In this document: piece by piece, positions 22,506-32,937 of the stretch
Position numbering within the stretch: the stretch's first letter is position 1
Layout of the letters: each line of letters starts with the position of its first letter
NCBI GenBank assembly: GCA_024500155.1
Contig: CM044875.1
Location: 21,454,703 to 21,518,702, forward strand
DNA from: Chenopodium formosanum
Lineage: Eukaryota; Streptophyta; Magnoliopsida; Caryophyllales; Amaranthaceae
Direction of reading: 5' to 3'
DNA length: 64,000 bases
The notes under the pieces: model-generated
What the model was told of the DNA's origin: nothing
What the model saw: only the letters and a program-made list of their open reading frames with translations
Database searches by the model: none
Translations under genes and position numbers: made by a program

Positions 22506-23010
22506 AATGCAAAGTCTTGAAATCACTTACGAACCAAGGAAGGCAATGAAGGGTCAGGCGTTTTCCGACTTCGTTGTCGAAATGACAAGGCCGGTTGCTC
22601 CGGACAATCTTGATCAGGTTTGGAAGGTGCATGTAGACAGGAGCTCTACTATGAACGGTTGTGGTGCAGGTATTATCTGTCAATCTCCGAAAAGAGATAA
22701 ATATGAATATGCACTGCGGTTCAAGTTCCAAGCCTTAAATAATGAGGCAGAATATGAAGCCCTGCTAGCCGGTATCCGCATGTGTAAGGCGGCAGGGGCA
22801 ACAAAAATTGACGCCTGCTCTAATTCTCAATTGGTCGTTAGCCAATACCATGGTGAGTATGAAGCCACCCATCCGGCTATGATCAAATATTTGCAGGCGG
22901 TCAAGGCTGAAGCTGGGACACTTGAACAATTTCATCTAAGTTAAGTGCCCCGGTCTGAAAACAACTAGGCGGATGCTCTGTCAAAATTGGCATCCTCCGC
23001 CTCCTGTGAT
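22470..23010 (+). pseudogene. archaeal-type (second) RNase H of the Tat lineage
   Basis: After a linker ending GQAFSDFVVEM, the domain starts VWKVHVDRSSTMNGCGAGII (first acidic residue D). It continues with LNNEAEYEALLAGIRMCKAAG (E) and DACSNSQLVVSQ, where family members have Asp-Ser-Gln-Leu, so this acidic residue has become Asn. It ends at ADALSKLAS (D). A TAA at about 22942-22944 and a TAG near 22966 interrupt it. This extra RNase H is diagnostic for Tat elements. Confidence 0.85.
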
Positions 23011-23163
23011 ACGCCTCGATCAGTCTTTTGGGAAGTGATGGAAAAACGAAGCATATCTGATGATGAACCCATTGGAGTGTTGGACCGAAGTTCTACTTGG
23101 ATGGATGGCATCCGGGCATATCTGACAGACGGCACGCTCCCTGATTCACCCTAGGATGCGGCC

Positions 23164-24329
23164 GTGCTGAAGAAACGTGCTGCAAACTTTGAGATAAGAG
23201 AAGGAGAGCTCTTCAAGGCGGGGTTTCTGAAGCCTCTATTGAAGTGTGTTACCCCAGAAAAGGGGAGAGAAGTTCTCGAAGAATTGCATGCGGGATATTG
23301 CGCCTCTCATGCAGGCGGCAGGTCCTTAGACGTCAGGGCCAAGAGGCACTATTTCTGGCCCACTCTTGAGTCAGATGCCATGGAGTTTGTTAAAAAATGT
23401 GATAAGTGTCAGAGATTTGGCAAGCTAATCCATCCCCCGTTCTACTGATTTGACGGCAATCCACAGCCCAATCCCATTTGCTAAATAGGGCATGGACATT
23501 CTAGGTCTTTATACGCCTGCACCAGGCGGAAAGCGCTACAGTCTCGTGGTTGTGGATTATTTTACCAAGTGGGTGGAAGTAGAGGCGGTCAAAGGCATCA
23601 AGACAAAGGATGTCATCTCCTTCATATGGAAGAACATTATCACCCGATTTGGGGTACCCATGTCTATGGTGTTTGATAATAGACCCCAATTCGAGACGCC
23701 TCAGCTTAAAACTTGGTTAGGAGATCAAGGGATCTCACATTATTTTATATCAGTCGGCCGACCCCAAGCAAACGGCCAAGTTGAAGCCTTCAACAAACTC
23801 ATCTTAAACGACATCAAAAAGAAAATTGAATGAGCCGGTGGTTTATTGGCTGAAGAGTTAATTCATGTCCTATAGGCCATCCGAACAACAGAAAGGGGGC
23901 AACCGGTGAAACCCCATTTCTCATGGTTTATGGTGCTGAATCCGTCTTGCTCATCGAGCATTATGAGCCGACTCTACGAGTCATACTATACGATGAAGAG
24001 GCAACTGGGAGGTCATGCGGCTTGCATTGGACTCACTCCCGGAGCACAGGGGTAATGCCGCCTTGCGTCATGAGATTTACCGCCTGAGAATGACTCGTGC
24101 CTATAATAAGAGAGTGCACAAACGGCCCTTGAAAGTTGGGGACTTTGTGTTACCAAAAATGGAGGCAACCGATAGGGCCAATGAACAAGGGAAGCTAACT
24201 CTTAATTGGGAAGGCCCCTAACGGATCTATGAGAAAGTGAGAAACGGCACCTACCGGCTGGAAACCCCAGACGGCAGGCGGCTGCCTAGAACTTGGAATG
24301 TAGACAATTTGAAAAAGTACTACTTCTGA
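23164..24329 (+). pseudogene. Tat integrase, broken
   Basis: The zinc-binding region runs from about 23275 (ELHAGYCASHAGG) to KKCDKCQRF. The core then shows MDILG (D), VFDNRPQF (D; the usual Gly has become Arg) and ANGQVEAFNK (E), so the D,D,E triad is still present. The core ends at a TGA at 23831-23833. The C-terminal part is in other frames: RAYNKRVHKRPLKVGDFVLP at about 24105-24165, then a TAA, then TYRLETPDGRRLPRTWNVDN to a stop at 24327-24329. Confidence 0.85.
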
Positions 24330-25461
24330 GACTTATAAATTTTTGTAAATAAAAAGCCCATTAATGAAAAGTTGCTTTTTGTTTCCAATTGCTTTATATA
24401 TACATCCGCAACAATCTACTACCGACTGTGGAAATCATAGATGGTCTATTGAATAAATAATCTAGGATAAATACCTAGCGGCTAACCTGAAACTGAGGCC
24501 AATGGCCGGATGCAAATTTATTTTATAAATTCGTCTGCTCCAATATGAGTATGGCGTCCGGCGACGCCCCTCCGGGTGTTATCGTCGCAGAGGGCATTCT
24601 ATCGTTTGCTCTACCAGCATATGCAGACGGCAAAGATTAAACGACCTAATTGGTTAACTCATAGTTGTCTGACCAAAATAGTCTAAAATAATGATTAAGC
24701 TTAAAACCGGATGTCAAGTTACATCAACCGGTTAATTACCGAAGTTCTCTGTTAGACTATTCAACGAAGTTATACAGGTCACCCCAATGGGGCAGACGAA
24801 TCAGGTGCAATGGATTGTAGGCACCCCTGACGACCTTTAAGCCGTCTGAGGACCATCAAGCAAGCGAACAATATGTTCCCTATTCCATTAACTGCCAGGC
24901 GGAAAGTTCCCGTCTGGCTCACAAAGAAATGATGTGAATGCAACAAAAGGGGAAAATAAGGCTTTGATCCAGCCTACTCCCCGGTTGGGTAAAACGGCTA
25001 ATAAATGATTATGTGGACGGTTGTGTATTTGGTTTGGGGCAATCACTACTGTGATTGATTGACTTAGGAACATTCCATACTCTTTAAAGTATCGAACATT
25101 CCAAAGCCAATCAATCAAAGTACTGAAACCAATCACACAGCCGCCAGGTGCAAGAGTAGCCGGTACACTATTTGAATTGTTGAATTGCTGCATACTCTAA
25201 AAAGTTAGGATAAAATTCAAAAATCAAAATCAAATTTGCAGAATTAAAGTGCAGAAATTGAAACAAAATCATCAAATTCAGCAAGCCGACTCAGTCGGCA
25301 AACTTCATTCAAGCTGATAAAAACCGGATAGTAGTGTTAACCGGATAACATCCGGGATAGAAAATTAAAATTGTCACCCGACACCTTAGTCGGTAAAAAT
25401 ATACAAATACTCGGCACACAGGCAGGAAAAGCTAAAAATTTGGCATATTGCCGCAGGAAAT
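24330..25461. other. spacer between pol and the antisense gene
   Basis: No coding region is supported. It probably contains the polyadenylation regions of both converging transcription units. An ORF of 101 codons on the minus strand (24888-25193) has no recognisable motif. Confidence 0.4.
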
Positions 25462-28075
25462 TCAAGGCTGGGTCGCCTGGTCCTCCCCTTTGGGATTCTC
25501 CCCGTCAGATTGGAGTTCAATGGCTTCTCCTTCTTCGGGGAGCTCCTTGGCAAGCTCCTCAAGTTCTCTATTTGCCCAGGCCTCGAAGGACTCGGGCTCT
25601 AACTCTCCTTTCTCTCTTAAATACACCACATTTTCAGCATTGAAAAGCCAGAGCCCACATACCATAGTCCTTGTTGGGGTAAAGAGCATTCCAGGCGATT
25701 TTCATCCGGGAGTCGGAGTCCGCTTCATTTTCAGCAATCAGGCGGTCTTGCTCCGCCTCGATTGTTGCCTTGATATTCAATAGACTCGCTCCGCATCCTT
25801 CTTCAGCTTCTCAACCTCCGCCTTGAGATTTACATTCTCCCGGGAGGCACCCTGCAAGTCCTTGAGGTCTTCCTCTGCCTTCTTGAGGTTGGTTTCAGCC
25901 GTGTTGGCCTTCTCCTTGGCCTCATCCAAGGCTTTTTGAAGACCCCTGATCTGATCCGCCTGTTGCATCAATTCGGCTTTAGTTTCAAGTTCATTAATTG
26001 TACATTGATATTCAGCAACATCTTGAGAATCCCTAGCTGATCTAATGGCTCTCTTTACCTCCTTCCTCTTCTGGGCAAATGGTCGTTTGAGTCCATCAAC
26101 CCTGAGCATGGCCTGCAGACATAAACGGTGTTAATCATGCGGGATATATTGTACTTAGTTCCAGAAAAAGGGAATTAGGTATACCTCAGAAAAGAGTGGA
26201 GTGATCTGTTCAACATTGAACGCCTTAATGCCCGGGATGGCATCCTTCTCCTTCTTGGGGACGACCGCCAGCATGAACCGGGCATGCGCCTGGACGTCCG
26301 GCCATCGGGGGGATTGATCTGCACCATATGTGAAAAGGGGTGAGTGAGCTATATAGGCGGCACCAGCTTGATGCTAACTATCGGACGAAGAAGTCTGTTG
26401 AGAGTGAGATTTCACTCGCAACGACCATCCCAGCTCAGGCGGAGATTCGAAGGGATTGTATTTACCTTCAGGAGCTTGTGGGATTGCACCACCCACAGGC
26501 GCAGAGAGGCCGGATGGGACCATATCAAAGCCCACTCCAAACCTCCGATGGTAACATTTCTCCCCCCGATGCGGAGGCGGTTCCTCTCATAAGAGCCTTC
26601 CGGGCCCATCTTACCTGAAGCAGCTTTGGCGGACTTCGCAGGCTTAGTTGGGGTGGAGGCGGTCTCATCCCGTTCCCATTTGAATAGGTTCTTAGTAAAG
26701 GACCTAGGTGCCTCTCCACCCTGCAATTAAAGAAGTATTAAATATACAACCGGCGATGCCTGTTGGAAAAACGGTGCAAGGAGCTAGACGGTTCTTTACC
26801 TCAGCCTTCAGCTTGGCGGCCTTAGCCTCCGCCAGGTCTCTCCAGATTTGTGCAGAGGACCGCTTGGGAGTCTTCTCGTCAGCTACCATGTTCAAAGCTT
26901 CTTCTGCAAAAATAATGAACACATGATTAGTGCAAAATCATAATTGGCTAACAATAGTACAAGCGGAATTAAACCGGATGTATATCAAACATACGCTTTG
27001 GAATCATCGTGCTAAGCCCAAAGGCGGATAAGAACGCCTCATCTCTAAACCATGCGCACATGGGAATCTAATTATTAGGGACCTTTATTACGTCCCCGGT
27101 TGAGAGTGTCTCCGGATGGAGCTCAAAAAATTTGGTTTCCATGATAGCGTTATAGTCATCCCTTGGTATCCGGGGAAGGGCACATTTGCGACCTAGTAGG
27201 TCGGGCTTTTTATTATACCGGCGCAGCTCCTGGTTCTCTCAATGGGTTGGGGCAGACAACAGGTAGAAACGGGTCTTCCAACCGTCATATTTGGACACCT
27301 TGTCCAATGTCATTTGATACTGAGGGAGGGTGGTCAAGGTGTACTACGCCCTCCAACCGCCTGGGTTACGGCTGAGATAGTGCATGTGTGCAAAAGCCTT
27401 CCAGCTGGGATTCAAATTTTGCATCTCACAGGCGGCAACATATCCTAGAATGTTAGCCCATGAATTTGGGGAAAGCTGCCAGACGCCCAGGCCATAACCC
27501 CTAAGTATGGCTCTCACAGCATGGTGAAGCGGGAACCGGAGGCCTGCCAGGAATGCCGCCTCATAGCATCCAAAGTAGGCATTGGCATTCTCCTGGTCAT
27601 CTTTCCAAGAGATGGTGCCTAGCTCAGGCGGCACCTGGACAGTATATCCATTCCCCAGAGGCCGCTTCTTTACAAAGCTTTCAATGCCCTGTAGCATTGC
27701 CCACCTGTCTTTGGCGGAGATATGGATCTGAAAGGGGTCATCCTTTGCTTCCCATTTTTTCCTGTCTTCGGCCTCACTATCCTCAAGCAAGGAAAGAGGG
27801 GCATCACTATCATCCTCAGGGCTAGACCCTGAGGCGGAGCTTTCACTGTCTCCCTCGTCGCCGGCTGACCCCGACACAGACTCTTCCCCGTCTCTATCTT
27901 CGGGGACAGCTTCATCAAGGTCCATTTGGGAGACGGCTTCCTCTCCGTCTCTACCCTCATCGTATAAGATTGTGTCACTTGGGGTTCTAGGAATCCCAGA
28001 CGGGTAATATTCCCCTGAGCCTTCATTGCTCTCTAACCCCTCAACCGGGGTTACCTCATTAGACGGCACTTCCAA
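25462..28075 (-). pseudogene. antisense multi-exon gene of the Tat element, Transposase_28-like, degenerate
   Basis: The gene runs opposite to gag-pol. Exon 1 (28075-26995) has an acidic Ser/Glu/Asp-rich N-terminus (about 110 aa). It then has a conserved region with LRFPLHHAVRAILRGYGLGV and QLSPNSWANILGYVAAC, resembling the plant 'putative gypsy type transposon' domain (Pfam Transposase_28). GT-AG introns separate exon 2 (26903-26800), exon 3 (26720-26466), exon 4 (26318-26185) and exon 5 (26112-25462). Exon 5 encodes a long coiled coil (ETKAELMQQADQIRGLQKAL onward) and an acidic C-terminus (EELAKELPEEGEAIELQSDG). In-frame stops lie in exon 1 near 27343, 27238 and 27068. The exon 3/4 phase does not match, and a frameshift falls in exon 5 near 25650-25700. 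Function is unknown. Antisense ORFs at this place are known from Grande and Retand relatives. Confidence 0.72.
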
Positions 28076-28103
28076 AGTACCGTTTCTTCGACGCCATCTG
28101 GTG

Positions 28104-28442
28104 GTTTCCCAATGACCCTATAAATAGGATTAGGTCAGAGTGACCTAATCAGGGGTACGTTTCCCAATGACCCTATAAATAGGGAGATTCCCCCATTTTC
28201 GGGGCATCTACAATTTATTACAGCATACCCTACATTCTCTTACATCAGAGAAACACCTGATCTCGGAATCCGAGAAGATCTCATTTCATTTTCCGCACCT
28301 TCTCCTACTCATATTCAAGTACTAACTTGACCGTCGGAGGCGGAGCTCCCATCACCCGGAGTCTCCGTTGTTTTGCAGGTACAGGCCGCGTGCAACCAGT
28401 CTTCGAGGCGTAACTCTCCGAGGGACAAAAACACCCAAAATA
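28104..28442 (+). repeat. 3' LTR of the Tat element, 5'-truncated with internal duplication
   Basis: 28129-28442 matches 20062-20375 base for base apart from five substitutions. The first 184 bp of the LTR and the polypurine tract are missing. Just before it, 28104-28128 repeats GTTTCCCAATGACCCTATAA, a segment that belongs further inside the LTR. The TATA box is therefore present twice, about 54 bp apart. The antisense gene begins only 30 bp away. Confidence 0.88.
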
Positions 28443-28919
28443 AAGTCCACTAAGTTAATACCTCCCTATTCTGTGTACCTCTGTTTATTCTTAAATAATG
28501 GCAAGGACTCCCTCCTTTCCTGAAAGTTCGACTCACTTTGCATTTGCAAATCTTCAATACACATCTTTGACCATTAATAACTTCGACGATTTACAAGTAA
28601 AATTTTTAAAAAGTTGATATTTGAAAATTTGATTATAAGGGGAATCTAATAAGATCAAAATTGTTAAATTATTTTGATTATATAAATCATAAAATGTAGT
28701 CAAAGTTATTTTATTCTGACCAAATGAATAGTAAATGAGTCGAACTTTAAGGAACGAAGGTAGTATATATATTGGATATTTTAATTAAACAAAATTATAT
28801 TTCCAAATTATATTTATTAAAAGGACGAAAATCCTATAATTAGCTAATGATTTTGGATTTTCTAAGTGTAGAAATTTGATTTTTCTTAGTTTATTTTTAG
28901 GGAAAACGTTAGCAGGATT
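28443..28919. other. intergenic stretch containing a Stowaway MITE
   Basis: Apart from the right target-site copy AAGTC (28443-28447) and the MITE at 28508-28763, the stretch is AT-rich and shows no gene. Confidence 0.5.
28508..28763. mobile_element. Stowaway-type MITE, 256 bp
   Basis: The left end CTCCCTCCTTTCCTGAAAGT, with TCGACTCA following, pairs with the right end, whose complement is CTACCTTCGTTCCTTAAAGT, also with TCGACTCA following. The inverted repeat is about 30 bp with a few mismatches. TA follows the right end. The left flank is GA instead of TA. The interior is AT-rich and non-coding. Confidence 0.7.
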
Positions 28920-30240
28920 TTATTCCAAATCAAGATCCACAAGAGTCAAAAGACTTTGCGAAATGTTACCAATATAAATGAGTTCATCACTACTACAGGT
29001 ATCCCATCGTGCCATGAGATGGGCTACCGTATTAGCTGCTCTACGTATATGAGAAATACTAAAAACATGAAAAGACTTGGCAAGACTTTGCAAACTGTTA
29101 CCAATACAAATGAGTTCATCACTACTACAGGTATCCCATCGTGCCATGAGATGGGCTACTGTATTACCTACTCTATGTATATGAGAAATACTAAAAACAT
29201 GAAAAGACTTGGCAAGACGATCTATACCATCATAGATCGGCCAAATAGGAGAAATCCCTTTTTTGCCTGCCCGACATTGTTCACAACCTTCTCTACATCA
29301 CTTTCAATCCACACTTATGAGTGACCAAGCCTTACAGCCACTTGACACCCTCGATCAGAAAAGAATCAATAAAAAAAGAAAGAATCAGAATTGATCGATG
29401 TTGTTTACTAGTTGGCATGCTGAATCGCATACATAATGGGGCGAATAAAAAACTACTCGAATAAAAGGCAGAATTAAATATAATGAAAATTAAAATTGTT
29501 TTGTCTCCCGGGCTTTTTCCGGCCATGAATGAAACAATTTAGGTGAGTTATCGAAATGAACTGCAACAGCTTCTACATATTCCACCTCCAAATTAGCAAG
29601 AAACCTCTTGACAGCAACCTATAATATGCAACTAGCAGCGTCCCCAATAACCACCCCCAATCCAACAGCATTCCCTAAGCTAACGTGAGCATCAACATTT
29701 AGTTTAAGTACATCAGATGTGGGGCAAACCCACCTGGTAACAGCAGCAGCATGAGTAGCAGTAGGTGTTTTGAACACCTTCTTATCATAGTTCATATACT
29801 CACAAACCATGCGAAGGAACCCATCAGCAATAAAATCGACCTCCATAGATGTGTCAGCATACACCCTCTTATTCCTGCAGAACCAGACCACCTGCGCAAA
29901 TTGATAGTATCTTCCTAAGCTTCACCTTGTTAGCCTACTCATTTATCCAGAGCGGCCATTTTGAGAAAGGAGCATGTCTGGGGGAATCATGAATAATAGC
30001 AGCAAGGTCGTACTTTCCCCATACATGTATAATCTCTCTACACCCAAATAGTGCATGAGAAATAGTCTCAGTAGCAACACCACACCCACCACACATCCCA
30101 TCATGTGCAATATGCCTTCTGTAAAGTTTAGCCTTTACAACCATGCTGCCCTTACACACATTCCACACAAAGTGACGTAATTTAGGAGGACCATCAATTC
30201 CTCAAGCAACACGCCACACCATCTAATCAGGGGAGTTAGC
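28920..30240 (-). mobile_element. L1-type LINE remnant: zinc-binding RT tail and RNase H
   Basis: Reading right to left on the minus strand, 30175-29935 encodes a zf-RVT-like segment (HDGMCGGCGVATETISHALF, then GC and a conserved Trp). This zinc-binding tail follows RT in plant L1 elements. 29890-29600 and 29300-28920 encode a plant RNase H-like domain (DVLKLNVDAHVSLGN, VEYVEAVAV, WIESDVEKVV, AANTVAHLMARWD). About 200 bp without similarity (29330-29530) interrupts it, and several stops and shifts are present. The RNase H C-terminus is tandemly duplicated (28951-29214). The RT core itself is absent. Confidence 0.75.
28951..29214. repeat. 132-bp tandem duplication inside the LINE RNase H
   Basis: Unit 1 (28951-29082) and unit 2 (29083-29214) share long runs such as ATGAGTTCATCACTACTACA. 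The period of 132 bp is 44 codons, so the frame is kept on the minus strand and the AHLMARWDTCSSDEL segment appears twice. Confidence 0.85.
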
Positions 30241-30252
30241 ACCATTATTCGT

Positions 30253-32937
30253 TGTATTAATCGTGCTCAATTTTCTTAGTTAATTAAGTTTAGGTTGATA
30301 TTTTCTAATTTATTGTTTTCTACAAAATATATTATTTACACAATCATTTTTAATCCTTAAAATCTAGCAAAATATTTCCTAAACACTAGCAAAGAGGTTT
30401 AAAAATATGATCATGAATAGGCTCAATATTTTCGGCCAGCGTATATTAATTTTGGGTTAATTATTTGTTAATTTTGTATTTTAATTATCTTCCTTAAATT
30501 CTTTATTTCCTTAATTCCTTTTTCCCATCTCACAAAGATTTGATCATGGAATTTATTTGCTTTAAATCTTCCTTGATTATTCTCCTAGCAAGCTTTTCAT
30601 GATCAAGCTACTTAGCTTAATTCTTTATTTCTCAATCACCATAAACTAAACCTTCCTTAATTTTAAACTCTGTTTTCCAAGCAATGCCTTAAACCAAAAT
30701 TACCATAATTCTTCTTACAAAATCTTCCCTTAATTCTTTCATTCATGAGCTTATAAATACCCCCTCATACCTCTCATATTCTTCACACCAAAACCCAAGC
30801 AATTCTCTTCTTCTTGCTTACTCTTCTCTTCCCTCAACCTTTTCCTACTTTTCTTCTCCTCTTTTCTAAAAGAAAGCCCGTATACCTTTGGAGCCAATTG
30901 TCGAGCACTTCTGGTCAATTTTGGGGTTTTTATATTTCACAGAAGATTGTTGTTCCTCTCAAAAAAATCCTTGAGGTTAGGCTTAAGAATCACCCAATTC
31001 GAAGTTATATATTGAAGGAGTTATAGCCTCTACATCTGTTTGGTACATGTCACAAATTAAGTCATAAACAAGTTATTATTACTACTTACAATATCCTTGG
31101 TCTCCAAGGCATAAGACCCTTGGTCTGAAAGGCGTGAAGACCCTTGGCCTCCAAGGTTATTATACTTGCTCTCCAAGGTCAAGGGCTCAAGGCTTACATT
31201 TGTAGTATAAATATCCATCATATTCCTCTTGTTTTGAGGATAAGACACACAACTATTAGCTCATAAGTGAGTTTAGCTCTCTTTGAGAATTAGATCCAAT
31301 ATAATCTAGAGAGTCATATCATACTCTTGTACCCTTCGGGTTTGTACTCTCATACCCCTTTTCATATATTGGATAATTAGTACTCGTTGTTGTGGGTTGT
31401 TTACCTCATTTGAGGATTTTTCCCACGTTAAATTTGTGTGTCTCTTATTACTCTTCTTGTCCATCTTTTATCTATTTATTTCTCTCTATCATTTTGTGCT
31501 TCCGCTTGCGCTCCTAATCCCAACACATATGCCTATTCTTTTTAACGCAAATTCAATTCTCTTTAATCATATTCCTTTATTTTCTTCATGGTTAGCTTTC
31601 TAAATTATAAATACCTATTTCAAAGTTATAATTTTATATTAAAGGATTATTTTAAAAGAGTTTTATAGTCCATGCATATTAGATTTGGGTTTATGTCTAA
31701 AAATGGTGTAATAACCTTATAGTTATGTTAATTGCAAGTTTTATTCGTGATTGGACTTTGAAAGTGCAAAGTGTTGATTGATACTCGGAATCAAGGTATG
31801 TTTAGGTGGCTAGATACCTTTGAAAGTGATTGGTTTGAATAGCATGTTTTATATGATTTTGTTGGTCATTGCATTAAATTGATTTGAATTATGATTTATG
31901 AAATAAAGTATGTTTGGAGAAATTATTTTTAATATTTGTTTTAATAAATGTATTTTTGAAGGATTGATTTTAATATAACATGTTTTGAATGGTTTGAATT
32001 ACTTATCATGTATATATAAAGGGATTGATTTGAAAAGCTTGTTGAATTAAATAAAGGTTTTTCAAGGAAAAGTCATTGATTTTGAAAAGTTATTAAATAT
32101 GAGATTTAATTCTCAAGTATTTATTAAACAGTTGATTTTGAAAGCATGTTGAATTGAATAAAAAAGAGTTTTGAGTTAACCTATTATAATTGTTGATTTT
32201 ATTTAAAGAGGAATTTCATGAGAATAATTGAAAAATTATTATTAAAGCTTTACAAGCATGATTATTATATTAATCCCACTGTGCGGATTTGGTTGATAAG
32301 ACTATGGACTTTGTACGAACTAGTCTTTCCTCAAGCATAGCCTTTTAATATAAAGATACTAACTTGGGGATGTACACACTTAGGAGAGGAATTGGATTTT
32401 AAAAAGAGGAATTGATTTTATAAATCATTATTATTGAATTCTTGAGTTATTAGAACTATTTTGAGAAGTTTGAGAAATTGGTCTAGAATTATGAGTTTGG
32501 AATTATTTAATTAATTTTTGGAATTGGTTTTGAAGCATGTTTGATGATAAATTGAGTTTACATTATCTTGCACTTATCGTACTTAGCATATTTTGCCAAT
32601 CTGTATTTCCTATATGTTTTAGTTCGCTCTATTTACCTTAATGGTAAGCTGACTATTTTTAGTTGGAGTCATGAATGAGCATATGAGAGTCCCGGGATTT
32701 GTTTCACCTATTTTAGGAATGTTGGTTTTGTCTTTATTTTGAGTATTCATATATAACAATGTTACTATTTTTATAAGTGTTAATAAAAGAAAGTTGAGTT
32801 TTCCGCTGCAAGTTTTGTTTGAATTAAGTAGTTTGAGTAGCTTTGCGTAATCATGCGGCGGTAATACGCCTATATCTACGGTATAATTATACGTATTATA
32901 ATTTTATTTCCGTAGAGGGAGATTTGGGAGTGTTACA
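30253..32937 (+). repeat. probable solo LTR of a gypsy element, interrupted by a copia LTR
   Basis: The right end GGGAGTGTTACA (to 32937) is a typical gypsy LTR end. A candidate left end TGTATTAATCG lies at 30253. A TATA box (GCTTATAAATACCCC) lies at about 30750. Removing the copia insertion leaves about 2.19 kb, close to the 2185 bp of the Tekay LTR at 4194. No target duplication was found (TTCGT left, AAAAA right), so the left end is uncertain. The short ORFs inside are not credible genes. Confidence 0.45.
31037..31525 (+). repeat. Ty1/copia solo LTR (489 bp)
   Basis: It starts TGTTTGGTACATG and ends in the characteristic plant copia tail TTCCGCTTGCGCTCCTAATC followed by CCAACA. A TATA-like TAGTATAAATATCC lies at about 31203-31216, and repeated CCTTGG(T/C)CTCCAAGG motifs lie upstream of it. 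No internal copia sequence adjoins it. The flanks (ACATC, CATAT) do not form a clean duplication. Confidence 0.7.

Larger units (their letters stand above)
19878..28442 (+). mobile_element. Ty3/gypsy Tat-lineage (Retand-like) retrotransposon with antisense gene, 8.6 kb
   Basis: The element is delimited exactly: direct repeats AAGTC at 19873-19877 and 28443-28447, a left end TGTTTTGGG and a right end CCCAAAAtA (one change from the expected inverted end CCCAAAACA). The order is LTR, primer site, gag remnant, protease, RT, archaeal-type RNase H, integrase and 3' LTR. The extra RNase H and the TTTGGCGCCGTCTGTGGGG primer site are hallmarks of the Tat lineage (Tat/Retand/Ogre). Between integrase and the 3' LTR lies a multi-exon gene on the minus strand. 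The LTRs differ at 5 of 314 shared positions, so insertion was recent, yet pol has active-site losses and domain deletions. It was probably moved in trans by a relative. Confidence 0.93.
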
